From Actinomadura macra NBRC 14102 (GTDB lineage Bacteria > Actinomycetota > Actinomycetes > Streptosporangiales > Streptosporangiaceae): a stretch of 64,000 nucleotides of DNA. A model generated the notes under the pieces. It was given only the letters and a program-made list of their open reading frames with translations. It did not search any database and was not told where the DNA came from. The stretch covers positions 124,001 to 188,000 of the forward strand of contig NZ_BCQT01000023.1 of the NCBI RefSeq assembly GCF_001552215.1. Reading direction: 5' to 3'. Of this stretch, positions 32,986 to 41,133 are shown piece after piece (the stretch's first letter is position 1; each line of letters starts with the position of its first letter). The position numbers were made by a program, and so were the translations under genes.

Positions 32986-33687
32986 TTACAGAGAGTTACC
33001 TCTTTGGCCGCTTCTGACCAGACCTGTCTCGTAGGCGAAGACGACCGCCTGCACCCGGTCTCGGAGGCCCAGCTTCATCAAGATCCGCCCCATGTGCGTC
33101 TTGACGGTCGCCTCCGACACATACAGCCGCTCGGCGATCTCCGCGTTGGACATCCCGCGCGCGACCAGGCCCAGCACCTCGTTCTCCCGGTCGGTGAGGC
33201 TCTCCAGCGCGCCGATCGCCTTCTCCTCCGCATCCGGCAGATGCAGCGCGAACCGGTCCAGCAGCCGTTTGGTCGTGCTCGGCGCCACCACCGCGTCACC
33301 CGAGTGCACCGACTTGATCGCCTCGATCAGCTGCGCCGGGCCGGCGTCCTTCAACAGGAACCCGCCCGCGCCGGCCTTGATCGCCGCGAACGCGTACTCG
33401 TCCAGGTCGAACGTCGTCAGGATGATCACCTTCGGGCCGGACGCGGCGACGACGCGCCTGGTCGCCTCGATGCCGTCCATCCGCGGCATCCGCACGTCCA
33501 TCAGGACGACGTCGGTCCGGGTCACGCGCAGCAGGTCGAGCGCCTGCCGACCGTCGGCGGCCTCGCCGACGACCTCGATGTCGGGCTGCGCGTCCAGCAC
33601 CATCCGGAACCCGGCCCGCACCAGTTCCTGATCATCGACCAGGACCACCCGGATCGGCGCCTCGTCCACCTCGTCCACCTCGTCCAC
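32986..33687 (-). CDS. Two-component response regulator, NarL/LuxR family
   Basis: 233 residues. The receiver domain has the acidic pair in VVLVDDQELVRAG, phospho-acceptor D64 in VVLMDVRMPRMDG, and Lys in FLLKDAGP. The C-terminal LuxR HTH is LTDRENEVLGLVARGMSNAE, then IAERLYVSEATVKTHMGRIL. GTG at 33687 is used, with GGGAGG four bases upstream. The following DNA is a 9-base tandem repeat (GTGGACGAG x3) giving several possible GTG starts. It lies 57 bases after the histidine kinase and forms its partner. Targets may include the chaplin-like gene next door (inference). Confidence 0.92.
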   Translation of the reverse strand: MDEVDEVDEAPIRVVLVDDQELVRAGFRMVLDAQPDIEVVGEAADGRQALDLLRVTRTDVVLMDVRMPRMDGIEATRRVVAASGPKVIILTTFDLDEYAFAAIKAGAGGFLLKDAGPAQLIEAIKSVHSGDAVVAPSTTKRLLDRFALHLPDAEEKAIGALESLTDRENEVLGLVARGMSNAEIAERLYVSEATVKTHMGRILMKLGLRDRVQAVVFAYETGLVRSGQRGNSL

Positions 33688-33744
33688 CCTGCCTCCCAAG
33701 AACCGATCACCGTCGCCAAGCCCTACCACCCCGGACAGCCCGCA

Positions 33745-34914
33745 TCACCCGATCACGCGGCCATCCTCACGAATCGGGATCCGCGCGACCACCTCGAAAC
33801 CGCCTCCCGGCCGCGGCGCCGCCCGGACACTGCCCCCGTACACGGCCGCGCGCTCCCGCATCCCCACCAGACCGTGGCCGCGACCGTCATCGGTGGCCGC
33901 GGCACCACGGCCGTCGTCCACGACCCGGACCTCCACGGCGTCACCCCCATAGCGCAGCCGCACGTCCGCAGCCACCTGCAAGCCACCGTGCTTGAGCGTA
34001 TTGGTCAGGGCCTCCTGGACGATCCGGAACACCGTGAGCTGCCTCCCCTCCGACATCGACGCGGGCGCGCCGTCCACCTCGAACGTCACGGGCAGCCCTG
34101 AGGAACGGACCTGCTCGACCAGCTCGTCCAGCTGTTCGACCCCCGGCTGCGGCGCGTACGCCCCCACATCGTCGCTCTCCCGCAGCACGCCGAGCAGCCG
34201 CCGCATCTCCGCCAACGCCAGCCGCCCGGTCGAGGAGATCGTCTCCAGCGCCTGACGGGCCCGACCGACATCGGTGTCGATCGCGTAGGACGCGCCGTCG
34301 GCCTGCACCACGATCACACTGACGTTGTGGGCGATGACGTCGTGCAGCTCGCGAGCGATGCGGGCCCGCTCGGCGGACATCGCCATCTGGACCTCGGCAT
34401 CACGCTCGCGCTCCAGCCGCTCGGCCCGCTCCTCCACCGACCGCAGGTAGGCGCGGCGCGTCCGCATGTGCAGGCCGAGAACCCACACACCCGCCACCAG
34501 CACTGTCAGCACGACGAACGTGGTCTTCCTGTCGTCACCGCCTTGCGAGTACTGGACGGTCGCCATGACCGTCCCCACCTCCGCCACCAGCGCCGCCGCC
34601 AACCCCCACCGGAACGCGCACCCGGCCGCGACCGTGTAGACGCCGATCAGGACCGCGATATTCGCCGGGGCGATCCTGAAACCCTCGACGCACTGGACGA
34701 ACGACACCAGCGCGATCACGGCGAAGACCGTCCGGGGGAACGTGCGGCGTAGGACCAGCGGGGCCAGCAGCGCGGCCGTCACCAACCAGAGCGTGTCTGT
34801 TCCCGGCCCCCCGTTGAGCAGCTCCGGAAGCGACAGGATCATGACCGGCACGATGAGGAACGCATCGACCAGCGGCTTTTTGCCCCGCAGCCACTCCCAG
34901 AACCTGCCGACCAT
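33745..34914 (-). CDS. Sensor histidine kinase (HPK7/NarX-like)
   Basis: 389 residues. Four to five membrane helices lie in the first 155 residues (for example AFLIVPVMILSLPELL, LWLVTAALLAPLVLR, TTFVVLTVLVAGVWVLGL). A short coiled coil (RAERLERERDAEVQ) leads to the HisKA_3 box RIARELHDVIAHNVSVIV with phospho-His191. The HATPase has FRIVQEALTNTLKHG, VVDDGRG and HGLVGMRERA. No extracellular sensor domain is visible, so it probably senses membrane or envelope state. The response regulator follows directly. Confidence 0.92.
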   Translation of the reverse strand: MVGRFWEWLRGKKPLVDAFLIVPVMILSLPELLNGGPGTDTLWLVTAALLAPLVLRRTFPRTVFAVIALVSFVQCVEGFRIAPANIAVLIGVYTVAAGCAFRWGLAAALVAEVGTVMATVQYSQGGDDRKTTFVVLTVLVAGVWVLGLHMRTRRAYLRSVEERAERLERERDAEVQMAMSAERARIARELHDVIAHNVSVIVVQADGASYAIDTDVGRARQALETISSTGRLALAEMRRLLGVLRESDDVGAYAPQPGVEQLDELVEQVRSSGLPVTFEVDGAPASMSEGRQLTVFRIVQEALTNTLKHGGLQVAADVRLRYGGDAVEVRVVDDGRGAAATDDGRGHGLVGMRERAAVYGGSVRAAPRPGGGFEVVARIPIREDGRVIG

Positions 34915-35024
34915 GCCGATAGCGTATGTACACGCAGGTCAGCCTCGGATCAGCCGGAAGTTGGAGCCGGATCCGCCGCAGGGATGGCCCGCCCTGCGAG
35001 GCCACGCACGGTAACGTCACATAA

Positions 35025-36044
35025 GTGGCGGCGTTGGTGACCGAATGGCTGACATGGCGCACCGCGATGGAGCGGGCCCTGTACGGGGACGGCGGCTTCT
35101 ACCGCCGCGGTGAGTGCCCGTCCGAGCACTTCCGCACCTCCGTGCACGCCTCCCCGCGCTTCGCCGCGGCCATCGCCCGCCTGCTGGTCGAGGTCGACAC
35201 CGCGCTCGGCCGCCCGAACCGGCTCGACCTCGTGGACGTGGGCGCCGGCTCGGGCCGGCTCCTCGCCAACATCCTGGCCTGCCTACCCCCCGGTCTCGCC
35301 GACCGGCTCGCGCCGACCGCCGTCGAGATCGCCCCCCGGCCCCCCGAACTCCCGGCCCCGATCGCCTGGCGCCCGGACCTCCCACCGGAGATCACCGGGC
35401 TCGTGGTCGCCAACGAGTGGCTCGACAACATCCCGCTGGACGTGGTCGAACGCACCCCGGACGGTATCCGGACCGTCCTGGTCGACCCGTCCAGCGGAGC
35501 CGAACGCACCGGCCCTGACCCCACCGACGAGGACCGCGACTGGCTGGAACGCTGGTGGCCCTTGCCCGAACCAGGCGACCGTGCCGAGATCGGTCATCCG
35601 CGCTGCGCCGCATGGGCCTCGGTCATAGGACGGGTCCGCAGCGGCCTCGCCGTGGCCGTGGACTACTCACACGCCTTCGGCTCCCGTCCGCTGTCCGGGA
35701 CACTGACCGGCTACCGCGACGGTTCGACCGTCCCCGCCGTCCCGGACGGGTCATGCGACGTCACCGCGCACGTCGCTCTCGACGCGTGCGCCCTCGCGGG
35801 CGAACGCGCGGGCGCCACGTCCAGCCGGCTGACCACCCAGCGCGCCGCTCTGCGCAGCCTCGGCCTGTCCGGCGTCCGCCCGCCGATCGATCTTGCCCAC
35901 CGCGACCCCCGCGCCTACCTCACCGCCCTCTGTCACGCCGGCGAGGACGCCGAGCTGACCGACCCCGCCGGCCTGGGCGGCTTCGGCTGGCTGGCCCAGA
36001 CCGTCACCATTCCCCTGCCCGCCTCCCTGGCCGCGCCGGGCTGA
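35025..36044 (+). CDS. MidA/NDUFAF7-like SAM-dependent methyltransferase (COG1565)
   Basis: 339 residues, GTG start. The N-terminus matches the MidA plan (WRTAMERALYGDGGFYRRGE, SEHFRTSVHASPRFAAAIAR). SAM motif I is LVDVGAGSGRLLANILA, and the family motif NEWLDNIPLDVV corresponds to NE-F-D-A-x-P of MidA. AVDYSHAFGSRP and LTTQRAALRSLGL-like segments follow. In mitochondria NDUFAF7 methylates an arginine in the NuoD-like subunit NDUFS2. A lone nuoD paralogue lies 5 kb downstream on the same strand, making it a plausible substrate (inference). Eleven bases separate it from the convergent P450 gene. Confidence 0.85.
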   Translation: MAALVTEWLTWRTAMERALYGDGGFYRRGECPSEHFRTSVHASPRFAAAIARLLVEVDTALGRPNRLDLVDVGAGSGRLLANILACLPPGLADRLAPTAVEIAPRPPELPAPIAWRPDLPPEITGLVVANEWLDNIPLDVVERTPDGIRTVLVDPSSGAERTGPDPTDEDRDWLERWWPLPEPGDRAEIGHPRCAAWASVIGRVRSGLAVAVDYSHAFGSRPLSGTLTGYRDGSTVPAVPDGSCDVTAHVALDACALAGERAGATSSRLTTQRAALRSLGLSGVRPPIDLAHRDPRAYLTALCHAGEDAELTDPAGLGGFGWLAQTVTIPLPASLAAPG

Positions 36045-36055
36045 GCACGCCCGCG

Positions 36056-37264
36056 TCACCGTTCGACGTGCAGGGCCTCCAGGCCGCGCAGGACGAAGCC
36101 GGGCTTCCACTTCGGCTCGGTGGCCAGCCGCAGATCGGGCGCCGCCCGCAGGAGCGCGCCATAGGACTCGGCGAGCTCGATCCGGCCCAAGGGCGCGCCC
36201 AGGCAGTAGTGGATGCCGAGGCCGAACGTGATGTGCGGGTTCGGGTCCCGGCCGAGGTCGAGCCGGTCCGGGTCGGCGAACACCTCCGGATCACGGTTGG
36301 CGGAGGCGAACTGCAACGCGACCTCGGCCCCGCGGGGAATGTCGACCCCGCCGACCTTGATGTCCTCCAGCACCCAGCGCTCGAACATCGGCGCCGGCGT
36401 GTCATACCGCAGCAACTCCTCGACGGCCGTCGGGACGAGCGACGGGTCGGCCCGCAGCCGCGCCAGCTCATCGGGGTGGCGGAACAGCGCCCACCAGCCG
36501 TTCCCGGTCGAGTTGACCGTTGCCTCATGCCCGGCGTTGAGCAGCAGGACGCAGGTGCCGATTAGCTCGTCCTCGGTGAGCCGGTCCCCGTCGTCGACGA
36601 CCTGGGCGAGCGCACTGATGAGGTCGTTCTGCGGCTCGTTCCGCCGGGACCGTGACAGCTCGCGCAGGTACTCGGAGAACTCGGCGGCGGCCCGGACGGC
36701 CGCCCGCTGCACCTCCTCGGACGGATTGAGCTCGTACATGCCGCAGATGTCGGCCGACCAGGGCCGCAGCAGGTGCCGGTCCCCCACTGGAACCCCGAGC
36801 ATCTCGGCGATGACGTTCACCGGCAGCGGCTCCGCGACCTCGGCGAGCAGATCGCCGCCGCCCTTGGCCGCCAGTTCACCCGCCAGCTCCGCGGCAAGCC
36901 GCTGGATCATCGGCCGCAGACCCTCGACCATCCGCGCGGTGAACGCCTTGGAGACCAACCGCCGCAGCCGGGTGTGCGTGGGCGGCTCCATGTCGAGCAT
37001 CCCGGCCCGGACGAGATCCCAGAACGGTTTGAGGAACGCCGCCTCCGGCTCCTGCCCGAACTCCTCATGGCCGGCGACGTGCAGGTACGTTCGCCCGAGC
37101 CGCCTGTCCCGCAGCAGCCCGTTCACGTCCTCGTACCGGCTGATCACCCATTGGCCCGTGGCCTCGTCCAAGTACACCGGCCGTTCTCGACGCAGCCACT
37201 CGAACACCGGATAAGGATCCGCTACAAACTCCGGCGACCACGGGTCATAGACCATTTCGCTCAT
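36056..37264 (-). CDS. Cytochrome P450 (second in the window)
   Basis: 402 residues. I-helix motif is AGHEAT, ExxR is in VEELLRYDTP, and the heme loop is FGLGIHYCLGAPLGRIEL. The N-terminal half includes DMEPPTHTRLRRLVSKAFTA and LPVNVIAEMLGVPVGDRH. ATG at 37264 gives MSEMVYDPWSPEF, a normal P450 start; 36 further upstream codons in frame are not used. It is not closely similar to the 19610 P450 (which has an insertion). No redox partner is adjacent. The substrate is unknown. Confidence 0.92.
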   Translation of the reverse strand: MSEMVYDPWSPEFVADPYPVFEWLRRERPVYLDEATGQWVISRYEDVNGLLRDRRLGRTYLHVAGHEEFGQEPEAAFLKPFWDLVRAGMLDMEPPTHTRLRRLVSKAFTARMVEGLRPMIQRLAAELAGELAAKGGGDLLAEVAEPLPVNVIAEMLGVPVGDRHLLRPWSADICGMYELNPSEEVQRAAVRAAAEFSEYLRELSRSRRNEPQNDLISALAQVVDDGDRLTEDELIGTCVLLLNAGHEATVNSTGNGWWALFRHPDELARLRADPSLVPTAVEELLRYDTPAPMFERWVLEDIKVGGVDIPRGAEVALQFASANRDPEVFADPDRLDLGRDPNPHITFGLGIHYCLGAPLGRIELAESYGALLRAAPDLRLATEPKWKPGFVLRGLEALHVER

Positions 37265-37504
37265 GCCCTGACGATAAGCCCCGAACCCGTCTCTTGGCCC
37301 TACCCAAAACCCCCACACCGTCCGCAAGGTTCGGAACCCTGGGATGCCCCGAACCCGTCCACAATCCCCCACAAGCCCGTCCCGCAGGACACCTACCCGA
37401 GAATCAGTACAAACCCTCTACACGGAGACCGTGCCCGCATCGAGGCGCCCTCACGTACGAACGACTTCACCGGACTCGCCGCGAAACGACGACGACGCTC
37501 CTGA

Positions 37505-37951
37505 TCAGCCGGAACGCAGATGAACGACGGACGCGGGCGAGAGATGACGCACCAGAATCTCCAGCGCCGCCGTCACCTCCGCAAGGTGTTCCGGACCGTC
37601 AAGGGCGGTCGTCAGTGCCGCGTCAATACTGGTCGCCCGCACTTCGGCCACCCTTTCGGACGTCTCGTCCGCCCGGCGTACCAAGGACCGCCGGCGGTCG
37701 CCCGGGTCCGGCGCCGTCACCACCGAGCCCGCCTCCCTGAGCCGTGCGACCGCGGTCGAGACCTGACTCTGCGGCAGCCCGGTGCGCTCGGCGATCTCAC
37801 CGACGGCGCTGTCCGGATGCGCGACGATGTCGCTCAACACGATCAGGACGGCCCGGGTCCCCCCAGGCCTCTCGCCACGCGCCGCCGGCATGGCCTCCTC
37901 GCCGACCTTCATCAAGGTCCGCCCCAACAAGAACAGCTCGACTCCGTTCAC
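37505..37951 (-). CDS. MarR-family transcriptional regulator
   Basis: 148 residues, all alpha with a winged helix: VLIVLSDIVAHPDSAVGEIA, then ERTGLPQSQVSTAVARLREA, then the wing VVTAPDPGDRRRSLV. N- and C-terminal helices would form the dimer interface. The predicted operator is the palindrome at 37974-37994, just upstream of its start, shared with the divergent hydrolase remnant. The ligand is unknown. The 240 bases between its end and the P450 start show no gene. Confidence 0.88.
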   Translation of the reverse strand: MNGVELFLLGRTLMKVGEEAMPAARGERPGGTRAVLIVLSDIVAHPDSAVGEIAERTGLPQSQVSTAVARLREAGSVVTAPDPGDRRRSLVRRADETSERVAEVRATSIDAALTTALDGPEHLAEVTAALEILVRHLSPASVVHLRSG

Positions 37952-37973
37952 GCCTTCAACTTACATCGTCCTA

Positions 37974-37994
37974 GATGCATCACTATTGATGCAT
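37974..37994. promoter_or_regulatory. Palindromic operator between marR and the hydrolase remnant
   Basis: ATGCATCA and TGATGCAT are perfect 8-base inverted arms separated by CTAT, 23 bases upstream of the marR start. The right arm contains the first ATG of the divergent frame. Size and position fit a MarR dimer site. Confidence 0.65.
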
Positions 37995-38462
37995 GCGGCG
38001 GCTCCCGGCCTGCTCCCTCCGGTGGACCGCGCGAAGATCGACCGCACTCTCGCCGACATCGAGGCCGCCGCGCGTGAAGGCGGCTGGCGCGAGGCCATCG
38101 CCAAGGTCGCGGCGGCCACCGGCCTTGATCCCGCCAACATGAAGACCGAGTCCGGTGTCACCACTGTGCCCATGACCGAAGACCGCGCAGCCAACATGAC
38201 CTACTACCTGACCAACGACGTGAGCGAACTCCGCCGCAGCACCCTCGGTCACGACGAAGTCACCATCGCTGCCAGGAACACACGGATCATCGCCGCTGCC
38301 GGCGCCGATTCGAAGGATGCCTGGAACCACCAGTGCGGAACGGAACTGGCCGCCCTCCTGGATGTGCCTCTCACAGAGTTCCCCGGTGGCCACAACGGCA
38401 ACACCGCATTCCCCCGCGCCTTCGCAGCCCGCGTTCACGAAGTCATTTCCCTCACCACCTGA
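37989..38462 (+). pseudogene. Truncated alpha/beta-hydrolase, C-terminal part only
   Basis: About 157 residues from ATG 37989. The region DVSELRRSTLGHDEVTIAAR, then RIIAAAGADSKDAW and LDVPLTEFPGGHNGNTAFPR, matches the C-terminal half of alpha/beta-fold hydrolases, with the catalytic His in PGGHNG. The nucleophile elbow (GxSxG) and oxyanion-hole half are missing; upstream is the marR operator. A deletion fusing the promoter region to the 3' half of the gene is the simplest reading. The remaining frame is intact and may still be translated. The 38463-38733 gap downstream holds nothing recognisable. Confidence 0.65.
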
Positions 38463-38733
38463 CCCGGTGCCCGCCGTGGCCACAAGAAGATGTTGCCAAT
38501 TGCCGCAACCTCCTCATCGCGACGGGGCTCATCGCCGCACCGCATCCGCACTCTGAGAGATCAACATCTACTTTGCGTCCGAAACATGCGGCGTCACGAG
38601 AAGCCCGGTCAGGTGAGCGTTCTGATCATTTCGATGGCCGACCTGCCCTCCCCCCTCGGGCAGGCCGGCCACTTCCATGGTCGGTCGCGGAGGGTGGGCA
38701 CGGAAGTGGAATGAAGTTCTGTGGATAACGGGG

Positions 38734-40365
38734 TCAGCGGGCTGCCCAGTGGGTCGGGTCGCCCGAAGCTCGCCGGGCGGCCTGGGCCCGGCGGGCGGTC
38801 GACTCGACGATGGCGCGGGCCTCTCCGAGGTCGCGGTCTGCGGCGGCGACCTGGACCGGCCCTGGAGGCGCGTCCACATGGACGGTCGCCAGCCCCAGGA
38901 GCCGTTGGAACGGGTTCGTCGTGAGCCGCACGCTCTGCGCGCGCGCGTGCGCGATGACGTCCGTGCGACGGCACGGCCACCCGTGGCGAGACACGAAGAC
39001 GACATCGTCAGTGCCCGCACCGTCCGCGCGGTCGATCGCCAGGGCCTTCGATGAGGCGGGGACGAGCGGGACGGCGTCGATGGTGGTTCCGGGGAACACC
39101 TGCGACACCAGGTGCATGGCGACATGCCGGGGCGCCACTGGCAGGAGGGTGGAAGACAGGGCCTGCCGCTCGCCCGCGTACCCGGCGACCGTGACCTCGA
39201 CTCGTGCCCAGCCGAGGCCGCGCCAGATCGCCGGTTCGACGATGCTGATCGCCTGGACCCGGCCGGGAGGGAGGGTCTGCATGCGGGTCTCCAGCAACCC
39301 GTACCGCAGCCGGACACCGTCCGGCGACAACGCGACCGTGAAGTTGGCGTACATCACCAGCGGGGCGACCACGGCGCGGACCAGCCCGAGCAACGCGGGG
39401 ATGGCGACGGCCAGCATGCCGCCCTCCGCGTACGCCACGAGGAAGACCAGCGACGCGAGGAAGAGCACGATCGTCCCGATCACGGGCAGCCGGACGAGAA
39501 GCGAACCGAAGAGTGCGCCGAACGGGACGCGCCACATGTGCCGTTCGGGGGCCTCAGGAGTGTGGCCGGGCAGTCCGGCCGCGCGCGCGAGGAGTTCGGC
39601 CCGGAGCTGCTGCGCGGAATGCCGTCCGAGGTAGCGCAGCGCAATTTCGCTCTGCTCGCCACCGGCGAGCTCCACCCGGACCTCGGCGAGCGCGAAAATC
39701 CGCGTGACCAGCGGGCGGACGAGGTCGATGGCCTGAACCCGGGAGAGCGGTATGCGGCGCTTGCGCTTGCGGAGCACCCCGGTCTCCACGACCAGGTCGT
39801 CCCCGTCCACCCGGAATCGCAGTCCCCGCCACGCCCACAGGCCGGACACGACCGCGATCATGGTCATGGGGACGCTCACGATCAGGAACCTGCCGATCAC
39901 TTCGGGCGTGAGCTCGATGGTGATGCCCTCGTCCGTCTGCGTCAGCAGTAGCGGGAAGCCGAGCAGGACGAAGTAGACGATGAGGATGAAGAACGCACGC
40001 AGCGGGGCGGTCGCCCAGTGCAGCCTGTGAGTGCCTTCGGAGAACCGCACCGGCGGAGCGGCCCGGTAACCGGGAGGCTGACCGTACCCGTAAGGCGGAC
40101 GAGGCGGGCCATAAGGCGGGCCTGGTGGTGGCCCAGAAGGACCGTAGGGAGGACGTGGAGGTCCATAGGGCGGACCTGGCCGCCCCTGAGGCCCGTACGG
40201 ACCCGGTGGGCCCGGCGGCCCTGGCTGCCCATACGGACCGGGTTGACCATGCTGGCCTGGAGGCGGGCCAGGCGGGCCAAACGGTCCTTGGCCTCCCGGA
40301 TACGGGCCGTAGGGCGGACCTTGGCCACCGGGAGGAGGACCAGGCCTGCCATAAGGGCCGCTCAC
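38734..40365 (-). CDS. Membrane protein with bacterial PH domains (DUF304, YdbT-like) and Pro/Gly-rich tail
   Basis: 543 residues. The first 100 are a Pro-Gly-Tyr-rich low-complexity region (units such as GPPYGPP and GQPGPYG). Hydrophobic pairs alternate with three bPH_2/DUF304 domains: the first around LRFRVDGDDLVVETGVLRKR, the second around VALSPDGVRLRYGLLETRMQ, the third around DVVFVSRHGWPCRRTDVIA. The helices include FFILIVYFVLLGFPLLL and IGTIVLFLASLVFLVAYA. This is the YdbT plan. The GTG start overlaps the YdbS-like stop by four bases. Function of the pair is unresolved (in Bacillus linked to resistance to some bacteriocins). Confidence 0.85.
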   Translation of the reverse strand: MSGPYGRPGPPPGGQGPPYGPYPGGQGPFGPPGPPPGQHGQPGPYGQPGPPGPPGPYGPQGRPGPPYGPPRPPYGPSGPPPGPPYGPPRPPYGYGQPPGYRAAPPVRFSEGTHRLHWATAPLRAFFILIVYFVLLGFPLLLTQTDEGITIELTPEVIGRFLIVSVPMTMIAVVSGLWAWRGLRFRVDGDDLVVETGVLRKRKRRIPLSRVQAIDLVRPLVTRIFALAEVRVELAGGEQSEIALRYLGRHSAQQLRAELLARAAGLPGHTPEAPERHMWRVPFGALFGSLLVRLPVIGTIVLFLASLVFLVAYAEGGMLAVAIPALLGLVRAVVAPLVMYANFTVALSPDGVRLRYGLLETRMQTLPPGRVQAISIVEPAIWRGLGWARVEVTVAGYAGERQALSSTLLPVAPRHVAMHLVSQVFPGTTIDAVPLVPASSKALAIDRADGAGTDDVVFVSRHGWPCRRTDVIAHARAQSVRLTTNPFQRLLGLATVHVDAPPGPVQVAAADRDLGEARAIVESTARRAQAARRASGDPTHWAAR

Positions 40366-41054
40366 AGGCCCATGCTCCGCTCCTCACCCTTGAGGGCGAG
40401 TCGATCGCGCAGAAGCGCCGCCTCGGTGGAGGGCAGGCCGGGAATGGTCGCGTCCGTTGCCGCGGCGGCGGTGTGCATGCGCACGGTGGCGATGCCCATC
40501 CACCGTCCCAGGAGCCCGGCCGTCACGTCCACGAACTGCATCCGCCCGTACGGGACGACGATGAGCCTCTTCACGATCACGCCGTGCGTGACGATGAGGT
40601 CGTCGGTGCGTTCCGCGTACCCGAACGACCGGCGGTCGAGTTCGGCGACGATCCCCGTGAGGGCCACCGCGAGGACGACGGCGCCGATCCACATCGCGCC
40701 GCCCACCGCACCGCCACCGTTCCGCCAGACCACGAACGCCCCTAGCGCACCTATTGGGAGGGCCCACAACACCGCCGCGAGCAGCCGGTGCCAGGTGTGG
40801 CGCTTGGAGATGGGTGACCACTGGAGGCCACTCCCGGGTGCGAACGCCTGATCCGCCCGGTAGATCGGCGGCGCGGCCGCGGCGCCGCCCTGCGAGTGGA
40901 TTCCCCCAGGTTGCCCGGCGGGCGCTTGGCCGGCCGGGTACCCGTGCCCCATCCCGCCTCGGCCTGTCCCGGACGGCGCGGGCGGATGCGCCGCACCCTG
41001 CGTTCCCGGATGTGCGGCGGGCTCGAACGGCGGTTCGCCACGGCTCACGTTCAT
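40362..41054 (-). CDS. Membrane protein with one PH domain (DUF304, YdbS-like)
   Basis: 230 residues. The N-terminal 70 residues are Pro/Gly/Ala-rich and disordered. Two helices (LLAAVLWALPIGALGAFVVW, GAMWIGAVVLAVALTGIVAE) precede a bPH_2 domain (RTDDLIVTHGVIVKRLIVVP, YGRMQFVDVTAGLLGR). The ydbS-ydbT order and the four-base overlap with the next gene indicate a complex. It is divergent from the nuoD paralogue, with 79 bases between. Confidence 0.85.
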   Translation of the reverse strand: MNVSRGEPPFEPAAHPGTQGAAHPPAPSGTGRGGMGHGYPAGQAPAGQPGGIHSQGGAAAAPPIYRADQAFAPGSGLQWSPISKRHTWHRLLAAVLWALPIGALGAFVVWRNGGGAVGGAMWIGAVVLAVALTGIVAELDRRSFGYAERTDDLIVTHGVIVKRLIVVPYGRMQFVDVTAGLLGRWMGIATVRMHTAAAATDATIPGLPSTEAALLRDRLALKGEERSMGL

Positions 41055-41133
41055 TGCCCCCTAGTCAACCGGAAAACGAGGACTGCTCGCCATGGGACTA
41101 TGAGGCGGTGATCGGAGCGGCGGAGGCGCAACC

